Assembly (NCBI GenBank): GCA_016875735.1
Contig: VGOW01000004.1
Coordinates: forward strand, 40,881-104,880
DNA from: Chloroflexota bacterium
Lineage (GTDB): Bacteria; Chloroflexota; Anaerolineae; Anaerolineales; VGOW01
DNA: 64,000 bases
Direction: 5' to 3'
The notes under the pieces are model-generated. The model made no database searches. It had not been told where the DNA came from and was given only the letters and a program-made list of their open reading frames with translations. The translations under genes and the position numbers were made by a program. Positions 25,666 to 33,805 of this stretch are shown piece after piece (within the stretch, counting starts at the first letter, position 1; each line of letters starts with the position of its first letter).

Positions 25666-27078
25666 ATGGATCTTAGACTCTTCATCGAACAATGCGAATC
25701 CATTGGCGAACTCAAACGAGTCAAAGCCGAAGTGGATTGGAATTTGGAACTGTCGCACGTCTCGAAATTGGTGGAGGAGAAGAAAGGCCCGGCTCTTCTC
25801 TTCGAGAACATCACCGGCTACAAAACTCCCGTGTTCACGGGCGCGTTCGCCACGCCCAGCCGCCTCGCCCTTTCGTTGGGAATGCCGAGCCACCTTTCGA
25901 TGTGCGAGGCCGCGCGCCAATGGATGAAGACGACGGTCAAAACGGTGATCCCGGCGCAGGAAGTGAAATCGGGGCCGGTGCAGGAAAACGTGGTGGACGG
26001 CGACGACGTGAACCTCGCCATGTTCCCCGCCCCCAGGTTTTATCCGCTGGATGGCGGGCGCTACATCGGCACCACGGTGTTCCTCGTCATTCAAGACCCC
26101 GAAAGCGGCGATCACAATCTCGGCACGTATCGAATGCAGATGCTGGACGAGAAGCACTGCGGCGTGCAAATTCTTCCCGGCAAGCGCGGCGAACGCATTC
26201 TCAAAAAATACAAGAAGATGGGCAAGAAGATGCCCGCCGCCGCCGTCATCGGCGCCGACCCGTTGCTCTTCCTCGCCGGAACACTGATGCACGCCGGGAC
26301 CAGCGAATACGATTTGGCCGGCTCACTGCGCGGCGCCCCCACCGAGATCGTGAAGGCCGAGCTCACCGGCCTGCCCGTTCCGGCCAGCGCCGAGATCGTG
26401 CTCGAAGGTGAGATCGATCCCGAAAACTTCCGCGCCGAGGGGCCGTTCGGCGAATACACCGGCTATTACACCGACGAGCTCGGCAAAGAGATCAAGAAGC
26501 CCTGCCTCGCCGTGAAGCGGATCATGCATCGCAACAACCCCATTCTGTGGGCGACTTCAGTGGGGCGGCCCGTGGCCGACTCGCACATGATTCTCGCCTT
26601 CACCCGCACGGCCACGTTGTGGACGGATCTGGAGCAGATGAAGATTCCCGGCATCCAATCGGTGTACGTGCTGCCCGAAGCGGCCGGCCGGTTCTGGGCC
26701 ATCGTCTCCGTCAAACAAATGTATCCCGGCCATTCGGCGCACGTCGCTAACGCGGTGATTTCGACGACGACCGGCAGTTACGGAATCAAAGGCGTGATCG
26801 TGGTGGACGACGATATTTCCGCCGACGACATTCAGCGTGTGCTGTGGGCGCTCTCGGTGCGCTACGACCCCATGCGCGGCACACAGCTCATTCAGCGTGG
26901 GCGCTCCACCCCGCTCGATCCGGCGCTCGATCCCAATTCCAACAAACTTATCACCTCGCGCATTCTGCTCGATGCCACCATCCCATATGAATGGGAGAAG
27001 AAGCCGACTGAGATCAGACTCGACGAAGAGACGTTCAAGAAGGTAAAAGCGCGGTGGAGCGAGTACGGGATTGACTGA
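25666..27078 (+). CDS. UbiD-family (de)carboxylase, phenylphosphate carboxylase alpha/beta-like (second UbiD)
   Basis: A 470-residue UbiD-family enzyme. It has the prFMN-contacting arginine in NLGTYRMQM, GGRYIGTTV, the glutamate pair in EGPFGEYTGYY, and the late DDDISADDIQRVLWAL metal/flavin segment. It begins MDLRLFIEQCESIGEL, as in phenylphosphate carboxylase alpha/beta and related hydroxyarylic acid decarboxylases. It heads a run of delta-like, UbiD, gamma-like, UbiD and UbiX genes. An AGGAG site precedes the ATG. It likely forms a hetero-oligomer with the UbiD encoded at 27.6 kb. Confidence 0.9.
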   Translation: MDLRLFIEQCESIGELKRVKAEVDWNLELSHVSKLVEEKKGPALLFENITGYKTPVFTGAFATPSRLALSLGMPSHLSMCEAARQWMKTTVKTVIPAQEVKSGPVQENVVDGDDVNLAMFPAPRFYPLDGGRYIGTTVFLVIQDPESGDHNLGTYRMQMLDEKHCGVQILPGKRGERILKKYKKMGKKMPAAAVIGADPLLFLAGTLMHAGTSEYDLAGSLRGAPTEIVKAELTGLPVPASAEIVLEGEIDPENFRAEGPFGEYTGYYTDELGKEIKKPCLAVKRIMHRNNPILWATSVGRPVADSHMILAFTRTATLWTDLEQMKIPGIQSVYVLPEAAGRFWAIVSVKQMYPGHSAHVANAVISTTTGSYGIKGVIVVDDDISADDIQRVLWALSVRYDPMRGTQLIQRGRSTPLDPALDPNSNKLITSRILLDATIPYEWEKKPTEIRLDEETFKKVKARWSEYGID

Positions 27079-27090
27079 GAGGAGATCGTT

Positions 27091-27600
27091 ATGGAAAAAG
27101 CCAAAGAGGTGAAACTCGTGATACTCGATGTGGACGGGGTGATGACCGACGGCCGGATCATCATCGACGACAACGGCGTGGAGACCCGCAACTTCGATAT
27201 CAAAGACGGGCTCGGCGTTGTGGCTCTGCAAATGCTCGGCATCGAAGTGGCGATCATCACCAGCAAGAAATCGGTGGCGGTGGCCAACCGGGCGCAGGAA
27301 CTTAAGATCAAACGTTTCTACGAAGGCATCCGCAAAAAGTCGGAGCCGTATGCCGAGATTATCGCCGACATGAGCATCACCGACGCGCAGGTGTGTTACG
27401 TCGGCGACGATTTGATGGATCTCGGTTTGATGAAACGAGTCGGCTTCCCGGTGGCAGTGAACGATGCAGTGGCCGAAGTGAAAGCCGCCGCGGTGTATGT
27501 CACTCAGGCGAAGGGCGGGTATGGAGCAGTGCGCGAAACGGCAGAAGTAATTCTGAAGGCGCAGGGCAAGTGGGACAGTGTCCTGGCGAAGATTGGATGA
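27091..27600 (+). CDS. KdsC-like HAD phosphatase, phenylphosphate carboxylase delta-subunit-like
   Basis: A 169-residue HAD-IIIA protein of the KdsC type. Motif I is VILDVDGVMTDG (about residues 9-20), motif II/III are IITSKKS and the CYVGDDLMDLGLM region, and KGGYGAVRE lies at the end. KdsC dephosphorylates KDO-8-phosphate, but its close relative is the 18 kDa delta subunit of phenylphosphate carboxylase, needed to start from phenylphosphate. The size (about 18 kDa) and position between two UbiD genes favour the latter. A GAGAGGAG site precedes the ATG. No KDO-synthesis genes are nearby. Confidence 0.85.
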   Translation: MEKAKEVKLVILDVDGVMTDGRIIIDDNGVETRNFDIKDGLGVVALQMLGIEVAIITSKKSVAVANRAQELKIKRFYEGIRKKSEPYAEIIADMSITDAQVCYVGDDLMDLGLMKRVGFPVAVNDAVAEVKAAAVYVTQAKGGYGAVRETAEVILKAQGKWDSVLAKIG

Positions 27601-27606
27601 CCGAAG

Positions 27607-29055
27607 ATGAAGGGACATAAAGACAACCGAGAGTTTATTGCCGCGCTCGAAAAGACCGGCGACGCTGTTCGCATTCGGCAAGAGGTGGATTGGGATATGG
27701 AGGCGGGCGCAATCGTGCGCCGCGTGTGCGAAACGAAGGCGCCCGCGCCGGTGATGGAGAAGATCAAAGATTATCCCGGCTTCCGTTTTATGGGCGCGCC
27801 GCTGGCCTCGTATCGGCGGCTGGCCGTTTCGCTGGGAATGGATCCGCGCACGCGCCTGCCGCAGATCGCCGAAGAGTATCTCAAGCGCACGAACAGCGCG
27901 CCCATCGCGCCTGTGTTGGTGAAGAAGAAGGACGCGCCGGTGAAGCAAAACATTCTCCTCGGCGACGACGCCGACCTCTGCAAACTCCCCGCGCCGCTCG
28001 TGCACGAAGGCGATGGCGGGCGATATATCGGCACGTGGCATGCGGTGATCACCAAAGACCCGGAAACGGAGTCGGTGAACTGGGGCATGTACCGGCAGAT
28101 GATGTTCGACTCGAAGACGATGTCGGGCGCGGTGTTTCCGTTCTCCGATCTCGGAAAGATTTTTTACGAGAAGTACGCGCCGCGTGGGGTGGCGATGCCC
28201 TTTGCCACCGTGATCGGGCCGCCGCCTCTGGCCGCCGTGGCCGCCTGCGCGCCCTCTCCCATTCCCGAACCCGAACTGACCGGGATGCTGATGGGTGAGC
28301 CGATTGAACTGGTGAAGTGCGAAACGTGCGACCTCGAAGTTCCGGCGCACGCCGAGATCGTCATCGAAGGTGTCATCCTGCCCGATGTGCGGGTGGAGGA
28401 AGGCCCCTTCGGCGAATACACCGGCTATCGCACCTCGCCGCGCGAGAATCGGATCACCTTTTACGTCAAAGCGATCACCTATCGCAACGATCCGATCATG
28501 ACCATCTCCAACATGGGCGTGCCGACGGATGAAGGCCAACTGCTGCGTTCGTTCTCGCTGGGTCTGGAGTTGGACAAGTTGCTTCGTAGTCAGGGCATCC
28601 CGATCACGGGCGTGTATATGCCGCCGGACTCCACGCACCACGTGATGATCGTCGGCGTGAAGCCGCGTTACAGCGGTATCGCTCAGCAGATCGGCCAACT
28701 GGCCTTCGGCAGCAAGTTGGGGCCGTGGTTCCACATGGTCATCGTCGTGGACGACACGATTGACATTTACAACTGGAACGAAGTGTTCCATGCGTTGTGC
28801 ACCCGCTGCCATCCGGCCAACGACATTCACATTCACAAGAATTCGGTGGGCACCGCGCTTAACCCTTATGCCAGCGCGCACGAGCGCCGTTACTCGATGG
28901 GATCGAAAGTCGTGTTCGATTGCCTGTGGCCGCCCGACTGGGACCCGGTGAACGAAGTGCCGACTCTGGTTTCGTTCCGCACCGTATATCCGAAAGAGAT
29001 TCAGGAGAAGGTGCTGGCGAATTGGAGCGCATACGGCTTTCCGGCGGAGACGTAG
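27607..29055 (+). CDS. UbiD-family (de)carboxylase, phenylphosphate carboxylase alpha/beta-like (third UbiD)
   Basis: A 482-residue UbiD-family enzyme. It has the motifs GGRYIGTWH, NWGMYRQMM (catalytic arginine), EGPFGEYTGYR (glutamate pair) and VDDTIDIYNWNEVFHAL. The sequence differs clearly from the copy at 25.7 kb, which is compatible with an alpha/beta pair. It starts six bases after the delta-like gene and is followed by the gamma-like gene. In the phenylphosphate carboxylase model, the alpha, beta and gamma proteins catalyse CO2 exchange on the ring para to the hydroxyl. Confidence 0.9.
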   Translation: MKGHKDNREFIAALEKTGDAVRIRQEVDWDMEAGAIVRRVCETKAPAPVMEKIKDYPGFRFMGAPLASYRRLAVSLGMDPRTRLPQIAEEYLKRTNSAPIAPVLVKKKDAPVKQNILLGDDADLCKLPAPLVHEGDGGRYIGTWHAVITKDPETESVNWGMYRQMMFDSKTMSGAVFPFSDLGKIFYEKYAPRGVAMPFATVIGPPPLAAVAACAPSPIPEPELTGMLMGEPIELVKCETCDLEVPAHAEIVIEGVILPDVRVEEGPFGEYTGYRTSPRENRITFYVKAITYRNDPIMTISNMGVPTDEGQLLRSFSLGLELDKLLRSQGIPITGVYMPPDSTHHVMIVGVKPRYSGIAQQIGQLAFGSKLGPWFHMVIVVDDTIDIYNWNEVFHALCTRCHPANDIHIHKNSVGTALNPYASAHERRYSMGSKVVFDCLWPPDWDPVNEVPTLVSFRTVYPKEIQEKVLANWSAYGFPAET

Positions 29056-29076
29056 CCGGGAGATGGAGAGGACACC

Positions 29077-29370
29077 ATGAATTTGTGGGAAGTGTACGTC
29101 AACAGTCTGGCCGACCTGCCTCAAGACGTTGAATTGACGCTGTCGATTCGCACGCTCAATGAGGGCAAATACAAATACACCTACAGCCGCGTGGCCGCGA
29201 AGGTCTCGCCGGATTTGGATCGTTACCCGGATCGCTTGCAGGTGCGATTCGGGCGCGGGCAGTTGAGCGACAAGAAATTCTCCATCGAGATTCTCGGAGA
29301 GAAGCAGATTGTGCCGGAGAAGTACGCCTGGGGCGAAGCCGATATTGAGTTCTTGGCACGGAGCATGTAA
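29077..29370 (+). CDS. Small protein resembling phenylphosphate carboxylase gamma subunit
   Basis: A 97-residue, about 11 kDa soluble protein with no membrane segment, no cysteines and many charged residues. It starts MNLWEVYVNSLADLP and contains a strand-rich middle with repeated tyrosines (KYKYTYSR). A strong GAGAGGAC-type site and normal codon use show it is a real gene. The gamma subunit of phenylphosphate carboxylase is a unique protein of about 10 kDa; the size and place between UbiD genes fit. I cannot confirm homology without a profile search. Confidence 0.65.
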   Translation: MNLWEVYVNSLADLPQDVELTLSIRTLNEGKYKYTYSRVAAKVSPDLDRYPDRLQVRFGRGQLSDKKFSIEILGEKQIVPEKYAWGEADIEFLARSM

Positions 29371-29375
29371 GTCGG

Positions 29376-30722
29376 TTGGATCTTCGCGCCTTTCTCGATA
29401 GCCTCGGTTGTGATCTGCTTCGCGTGCCGGGAGAGATTGATCCGAAGTTTGAGGCGGCGGCGTTTCTGCGCGAGCTGAGGGACGGCGGCCCGGCAGTGTT
29501 GTTCGAGACTGTGAAAGGTTATCCCGGCGCGCGCGTGTGCGGGAATCTGCTCGCCAGCCGCAAACGGTTGGCGAGCGCTCTCGGCTCTGCCGAAGATCGG
29601 CTGGCCGAAACTTATCTCAAACTCAAGGAGCGCGGCCTGCCGCCGGTGGCAGCGAAAGGTGAAGCGCCGGTCAAAGAGGAGATCAAAACGGGAGCGGTTG
29701 ACCTGCTCTCCATTTTGCCGGTGCTCACGCATTACGAAAGGGACGCCGCGCCGTTCATCACCGCCGGAGTCGTCCTCTCGAAAGACGCGGAATCGGGACG
29801 GCGAGGGATGGGCATTCACCGCATGATGGCGAAGGGCGGCAACCGATTGGGTATCTTTTTGGCCAACCCGCCGCTCTCTCAGTTTTATGCGCGGGCCGAA
29901 GCGGCGAATCGCCCGCTCGAAATTGCGGTGGCGCTGGGCGTCGATCCGGCGATGTTGTTGGCGTCGGTAGTGCGGGTGGGGCCGCTGGGGCCAGACAAAA
30001 TGGAAATCGCCGGGGCGTTGCGCGGCGAGCCGGTGGAGTTGACCGATGGGGAGACAGTAGCAATGGAAGTGCCGGCCCGGGCCGAGATTGTGATCGAAGG
30101 CCGGGTCCTCCCCGGCCTCCGCGAAGTGGAAGGGCCGTTCGGAGAAAACACCGGCTACTATTTTTCCAATGTCAGCCCGGTGATGGAAGTGACGGCCATC
30201 ACTCATCGGCGCGATTTCATTTATCCCGGCCTGTGCCCGTGGACGGCGGAGGTGGATAACTTGCTTTCGCTGGCGGCGGGTACGGAACTGCTGGGGCAGC
30301 TGCAGACGATGGTGAGCGGCGTGGTGGATTTGGAATTGGCGGCGGGCACAGCCGGGTTCTCGGCGGTGATTGCGGTACGCGGTTGCTCGAAGACTGAAGT
30401 GCGGCGATTGATTCACCTCACGCTGAGTCTCGACAAACGATTGAAGATGGCGACGGTGGTAGACGACGACGTGAACATCCGCGAGGCGCGCGAAGTGGCG
30501 TGGGCGATGGCGACACGCTTCCGGCCCGACCGCGACACGGTGATCATCGAAGGGATGGAAGGCTACGTGATCGATCCCTCGTCGGCGCAGAGTGGGGTGG
30601 GGGCGAAGATTGGTTTCGACGCCACGCGAGGCGCCGGGCCGGAGTTCGACAAAATTGCGGTTCCGGCGGAGGCGATGACGAAGGCGAAAGCGATTGCCGG
30701 AAAGTTGATGGAGGGTAGATGA
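29376..30722 (+). CDS. UbiD-family decarboxylase (fourth UbiD)
   Basis: A 448-residue UbiD-family protein starting at TTG 29376. This is the only start possible, because an in-frame stop lies at 29346 and no ATG or GTG start intervenes. It has GMGIHRMMAKG (arginine region), EGPFGENTGYYFS (glutamate pair) and VDDDVNIREAREVAWAMATRF. It is more like single-subunit UbiD/4-hydroxybenzoate decarboxylases than like the pair upstream. It overlaps ubiX by 4 bases (ATGA), so its product is made together with the enzyme that supplies the prenylated FMN cofactor. Confidence 0.88.
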   Translation: MDLRAFLDSLGCDLLRVPGEIDPKFEAAAFLRELRDGGPAVLFETVKGYPGARVCGNLLASRKRLASALGSAEDRLAETYLKLKERGLPPVAAKGEAPVKEEIKTGAVDLLSILPVLTHYERDAAPFITAGVVLSKDAESGRRGMGIHRMMAKGGNRLGIFLANPPLSQFYARAEAANRPLEIAVALGVDPAMLLASVVRVGPLGPDKMEIAGALRGEPVELTDGETVAMEVPARAEIVIEGRVLPGLREVEGPFGENTGYYFSNVSPVMEVTAITHRRDFIYPGLCPWTAEVDNLLSLAAGTELLGQLQTMVSGVVDLELAAGTAGFSAVIAVRGCSKTEVRRLIHLTLSLDKRLKMATVVDDDVNIREAREVAWAMATRFRPDRDTVIIEGMEGYVIDPSSAQSGVGAKIGFDATRGAGPEFDKIAVPAEAMTKAKAIAGKLMEGR

Positions 30723-31333
30723 GAATCGTTGTGGGCATATCGGGCGCCAGCGGCAGTGTGTACGGCATCCGAACTTTGGAAGTGCTGAATCAGATTGGGG
30801 TGGAGACTCATTTGGTGATGTCCAATTCGGCGAAGCTGACGCTGGATTTGGAAACCGATTACGGGTTGAAGAATCTGTTGGCGTTGGCGACGGTGGTGCA
30901 CAAGATCGACGACATCGGCGCGAGCATTTCCAGCGGCTCGTTCAAGCATGATGGAATGATCATTGCGCCATGCTCGATCAAAACGTTGTCGGCGCTGGCG
31001 AGTTCGTTCAACGTGAATCTCCTCGTGCGCGCCGCCGACGTGACTCTGAAGGAGCGCCGGAAGTTGGTGCTGGTGGTGCGCGAGACGCCTCTGCATTTGG
31101 GGCACCTGCGGCTGATGACTCAAGTGACCGAGTCGGGCGCGATTCTCGTGCCGCCGATGCCCGCCTTTTACCACCGGCCCAAAACGCTGGACGACATTAT
31201 CAATCAAACGGTCAACAAAGCGTTGGATCAGTTGGGAGTGAATGTGACTCTATTCAACCGTTGGCAGGGCACGGCGCACGCGCGCGAAGAACACGAGCGA
31301 GCGAATGATGGCGGAAACCTTGGCAGAGGTTGA
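30719..31333 (+). CDS. ubiX: UbiX flavin prenyltransferase
   Basis: A 204-residue flavoprotein that transfers dimethylallyl to FMN to make the prenylated FMN used by UbiD enzymes. Diagnostic parts are GISGASGSVYGI at the start, the IIAPCSIKTLSALA segment, LVLVVRETPLHLGHLRLM and the PPMPAFYHRP motif. The last 20 or so residues go beyond the usual end and overlap the next gene by 29 bases. Its presence among four UbiD genes supports cofactor-dependent activity of these enzymes. Confidence 0.95.
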   Translation: MRIVVGISGASGSVYGIRTLEVLNQIGVETHLVMSNSAKLTLDLETDYGLKNLLALATVVHKIDDIGASISSGSFKHDGMIIAPCSIKTLSALASSFNVNLLVRAADVTLKERRKLVLVVRETPLHLGHLRLMTQVTESGAILVPPMPAFYHRPKTLDDIINQTVNKALDQLGVNVTLFNRWQGTAHAREEHERANDGGNLGRG

Positions 31334-31709
31334 AGGCGTGGTGTGCTCGGGGCTGGGTGAAGGCGCACAGTTCACTCAGTTGGATTGGGCGGTGAACGAG
31401 TTCCGGCGCAAGTTGGGATTCGCGCCGCACCCCGGCACCTTTAATTTGCAGATGCAGGGCGACTCGTGGGCCGGGTTGCGCGAACGGTTGATGCGCGATG
31501 CCGGAGTCGGCATCACGCCGGTTGACGGGTTCTGCGCGGCCAGATGTTTTCGGGTGACGATCAACGAGTCGGTGGAAGGCGCGGTGGTCTTTCCGGAAGT
31601 GGCCGGGTATCCGCCCGATAAGTTCGAAGTGATCGCGCCGATCCCGGTTCGGCAAACACTCGGCGTAAACGATGGCGACCGGGTGACGGTGCGAGTGCTG
31701 ATCGAATAG
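31305..31709 (+). CDS. CTP-dependent riboflavin kinase (archaeal type, DUF120)
   Basis: A 134-residue cradle-loop-barrel protein. It has the RibK pattern GVVCSGLGEGAQFT at the start, FAPHPGTFNLQM in the middle (the HPGTLN-like nucleotide loop), PVDGFCAARCFR, then a final GDRVTVRV strand. The archaeal enzyme makes FMN from riboflavin with CTP; bacteria usually use bifunctional RibF. Here it is embedded after ubiX with a 29-base overlap, so it probably raises FMN supply for prenyl-FMN. The archaeal N-terminal HTH is absent. Two adjacent ATGs (31305, 31308) could serve. Confidence 0.85.
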   Translation: MMAETLAEVEGVVCSGLGEGAQFTQLDWAVNEFRRKLGFAPHPGTFNLQMQGDSWAGLRERLMRDAGVGITPVDGFCAARCFRVTINESVEGAVVFPEVAGYPPDKFEVIAPIPVRQTLGVNDGDRVTVRVLIE

Positions 31710-31725
31710 TCAGTGGAGCAACACG

Positions 31726-33672
31726 ATGAAAGAGATCAAAGAACCAAACAAGATCGCTGGGATCATTTTCGATGTGGATGGCTGTGTGGCGCGGGGCAAC
31801 CGGGTGCTGCCCGGCGTGCCAGAGATGCTGGCAAAGATTCGAGCGCACGGCATTCGCTACGCTTTTCTCACCAATGCCAACGCGCGCACGCGCGCCGAAG
31901 TGACGGCTGACCTCAACGCGATGGGCATTCCGGCCACGGTGGACGACGTGCTCACCTCGGCGACGATTGTGGCCGAAACGGCGTGCGCGCTGTATCCGGG
32001 CAAGAAGATTCTGGCGGCGGGCAGTGAAGCCTTGTCGAAAGCGTTCCGTGATCGCGGCGTCACGCCGCTCGATTGGGATCATTCTGCCGAAGCCGAGGTG
32101 GTGGTGATGGGCAAAGACCCCGACTTCACTCAGCGCAAGCTCGATCTCATCTGCCAAGCCATTTGGAACGGCGCCGAGTTCATGGCCACAAACTACGACG
32201 CCAAAGTGCCGGTGGAGAAAGGATTTCTTCCGGGCACCGGCGCGACAGTGAAAGCGGTGGCTTACGCTACCGGCAAAGAGCCGCTCGTCACCGGCAAGCC
32301 CTCGAAGTGGGCGGGCGAAATGGCAATGAGGGTTTTAGGCATCGCGCCCGAGCGGGGCATTGTGGTGGGCGATCAGTTGGAGCAGGATATTCGGATGGGC
32401 AGGGAGGCGGGGCTGTTCAGTGTGCTCGTGCTGAGCGGAGCCACGACGGAGGAAGCCGCCTCTGCCGCGCCGCCGCATCTCAAACCCGATCTGATCCTGC
32501 CCGACGTGACTCATCTCGTCGAATGGCTCGACCGCGCCATTGCTGTGGAGCGCATGGATCGCGAGTCGCCGTATGTGCTGTGGTTCGAGAAGTACACGCC
32601 CGACGCGGTGTCGCGCATCGGCGGCAAGAACGCCAGCTTGGGCGAGATGATTCGCGCCAGCATCCCGGTGCCGCCCGGCTTCGCCGTGACCACCGATTGC
32701 TACAAAACCCTGCTCAACAACAATGGGTTGAAAGAGAAGATCGATTCGCTGTTGGCGCGAGTGAACACGCAAAACGTGCACGAGATGGAAGAGATCAGCG
32801 TCGAGCTGCGCTCGCGGATCGAGAATACACGCATGCCTGCCGAGATCGAAAGCACGATCCGCCTCGCCTATTCCGCCTTGTGCGATCGAGTCGACGTCCC
32901 CGCAGTGCCCGTTGCGGTGCGGTCGAGCGCCACCGCCGAGGATCTGCCCGGCGCGAGTTTCGCCGGCCAGCAAGATACCTTCCTATGGATCAGCGGCGCA
33001 GATAATGTGGTGAGGCACGTTGCCAAATGTTGGTCGAGTCTGTTCACGGCGCGGGCCATCGCCTATCGTGTTGAGATGGGTTTCCCGCACGACAAGATTT
33101 ACATGAGCGTCGGTGTGCAGTTGATGGTGCAGCCCAAAGCGGCGGGCGTGGCTTTTACCCTCAACCCAACCAACGGCGACCGATCCAAAGTGTGCATTGA
33201 TGCCAGTTGGGGATTCGGCGAGGCGGTGGTGGGCGGCGAAGTCACCCCGGACAATTATCTCGTGGACAAAGTGACGTTCGAGATCGTGCGCAAAACGATC
33301 TCGCCCAAGCAAATCGAATACGCGCTCGACCCGGAAACGAACACGGTGGTCAAGCGCGATGTGTTGCCTGAGTTGCAGAATGCGGTGTGCCTCGACGACG
33401 AGGAGATTAAGGCAGTAGCGCGAATGGCGCGGCAGGCCGAGAAGCATTACGGCCGCCCGCAGGATGTGGAGTGGGCCATCGACGCTAACCTGCCTGCGCC
33501 CGACAACGTGGTGTTGTTGCAGAGCCGCCCCGAAACGGTGTGGAGTCGAAAAGCTCCCGCGTCGGGGACGGCCAACCGCCAGACTGGCGTGGCAGGCGTG
33601 TTGGCTACCCTGCTCACCCCGGTGCGGATCAAACAACCCGGCGCTGACTCAGGATCGACTCAACCCCAGTGA
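31726..33672 (+). CDS. HAD-IIA phosphatase fused to PEP-synthase-type ATP-binding domain (phenylphosphate synthase PpsB-like)
   Basis: A 648-residue two-part protein. Residues 1 to about 275 are a HAD-IIA (NagD/4-nitrophenylphosphatase-like) unit with FDVDGCVARG, FLTNANARTR, GKPSKWAGEMA and GDQLEQDIRMG. Residues from about 285 to 615 are the ATP-grasp pyruvate/PEP-synthase N-terminal domain with IGGKNASLGEMI, PVAVRSSATAEDLPGASFAGQ and LLQSRPETVW. The last 30 residues are low-complexity. In phenylphosphate synthase the ATP domain is the separate 40 kDa PpsB, and I know of no HAD fusion in the described enzyme. An ATG follows TGGAG. Confidence 0.87.
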   Translation: MKEIKEPNKIAGIIFDVDGCVARGNRVLPGVPEMLAKIRAHGIRYAFLTNANARTRAEVTADLNAMGIPATVDDVLTSATIVAETACALYPGKKILAAGSEALSKAFRDRGVTPLDWDHSAEAEVVVMGKDPDFTQRKLDLICQAIWNGAEFMATNYDAKVPVEKGFLPGTGATVKAVAYATGKEPLVTGKPSKWAGEMAMRVLGIAPERGIVVGDQLEQDIRMGREAGLFSVLVLSGATTEEAASAAPPHLKPDLILPDVTHLVEWLDRAIAVERMDRESPYVLWFEKYTPDAVSRIGGKNASLGEMIRASIPVPPGFAVTTDCYKTLLNNNGLKEKIDSLLARVNTQNVHEMEEISVELRSRIENTRMPAEIESTIRLAYSALCDRVDVPAVPVAVRSSATAEDLPGASFAGQQDTFLWISGADNVVRHVAKCWSSLFTARAIAYRVEMGFPHDKIYMSVGVQLMVQPKAAGVAFTLNPTNGDRSKVCIDASWGFGEAVVGGEVTPDNYLVDKVTFEIVRKTISPKQIEYALDPETNTVVKRDVLPELQNAVCLDDEEIKAVARMARQAEKHYGRPQDVEWAIDANLPAPDNVVLLQSRPETVWSRKAPASGTANRQTGVAGVLATLLTPVRIKQPGADSGSTQPQ

Positions 33673-33805
33673 CTCTGCTTCGCCTGACCGGATACGGGAG
33701 GACGCCTATGATTTGACTTGCCAGCCTCAATTGATTGAGTTCGATGACTGCGCCCGAATCCACCGCCCCTATACTCTGCGCGCACGCGCAACCGAGGAGG
33801 ACATC

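Noticed and set aside
27091..27600. KdsC as part of KDO/lipopolysaccharide synthesis
   Set aside because: No other KDO gene is near; the gene is enclosed by UbiD genes and has the size of the carboxylase delta subunit. KdsC is only the fold relative.
26557..29124. An open frame of over 850 codons on the opposite strand
   Set aside because: It lies across three clear + strand genes (UbiD, HAD, UbiD), its translation has no recognisable motif, and it is rich in His, Arg and Gly as expected for the complement of GC-rich codons.
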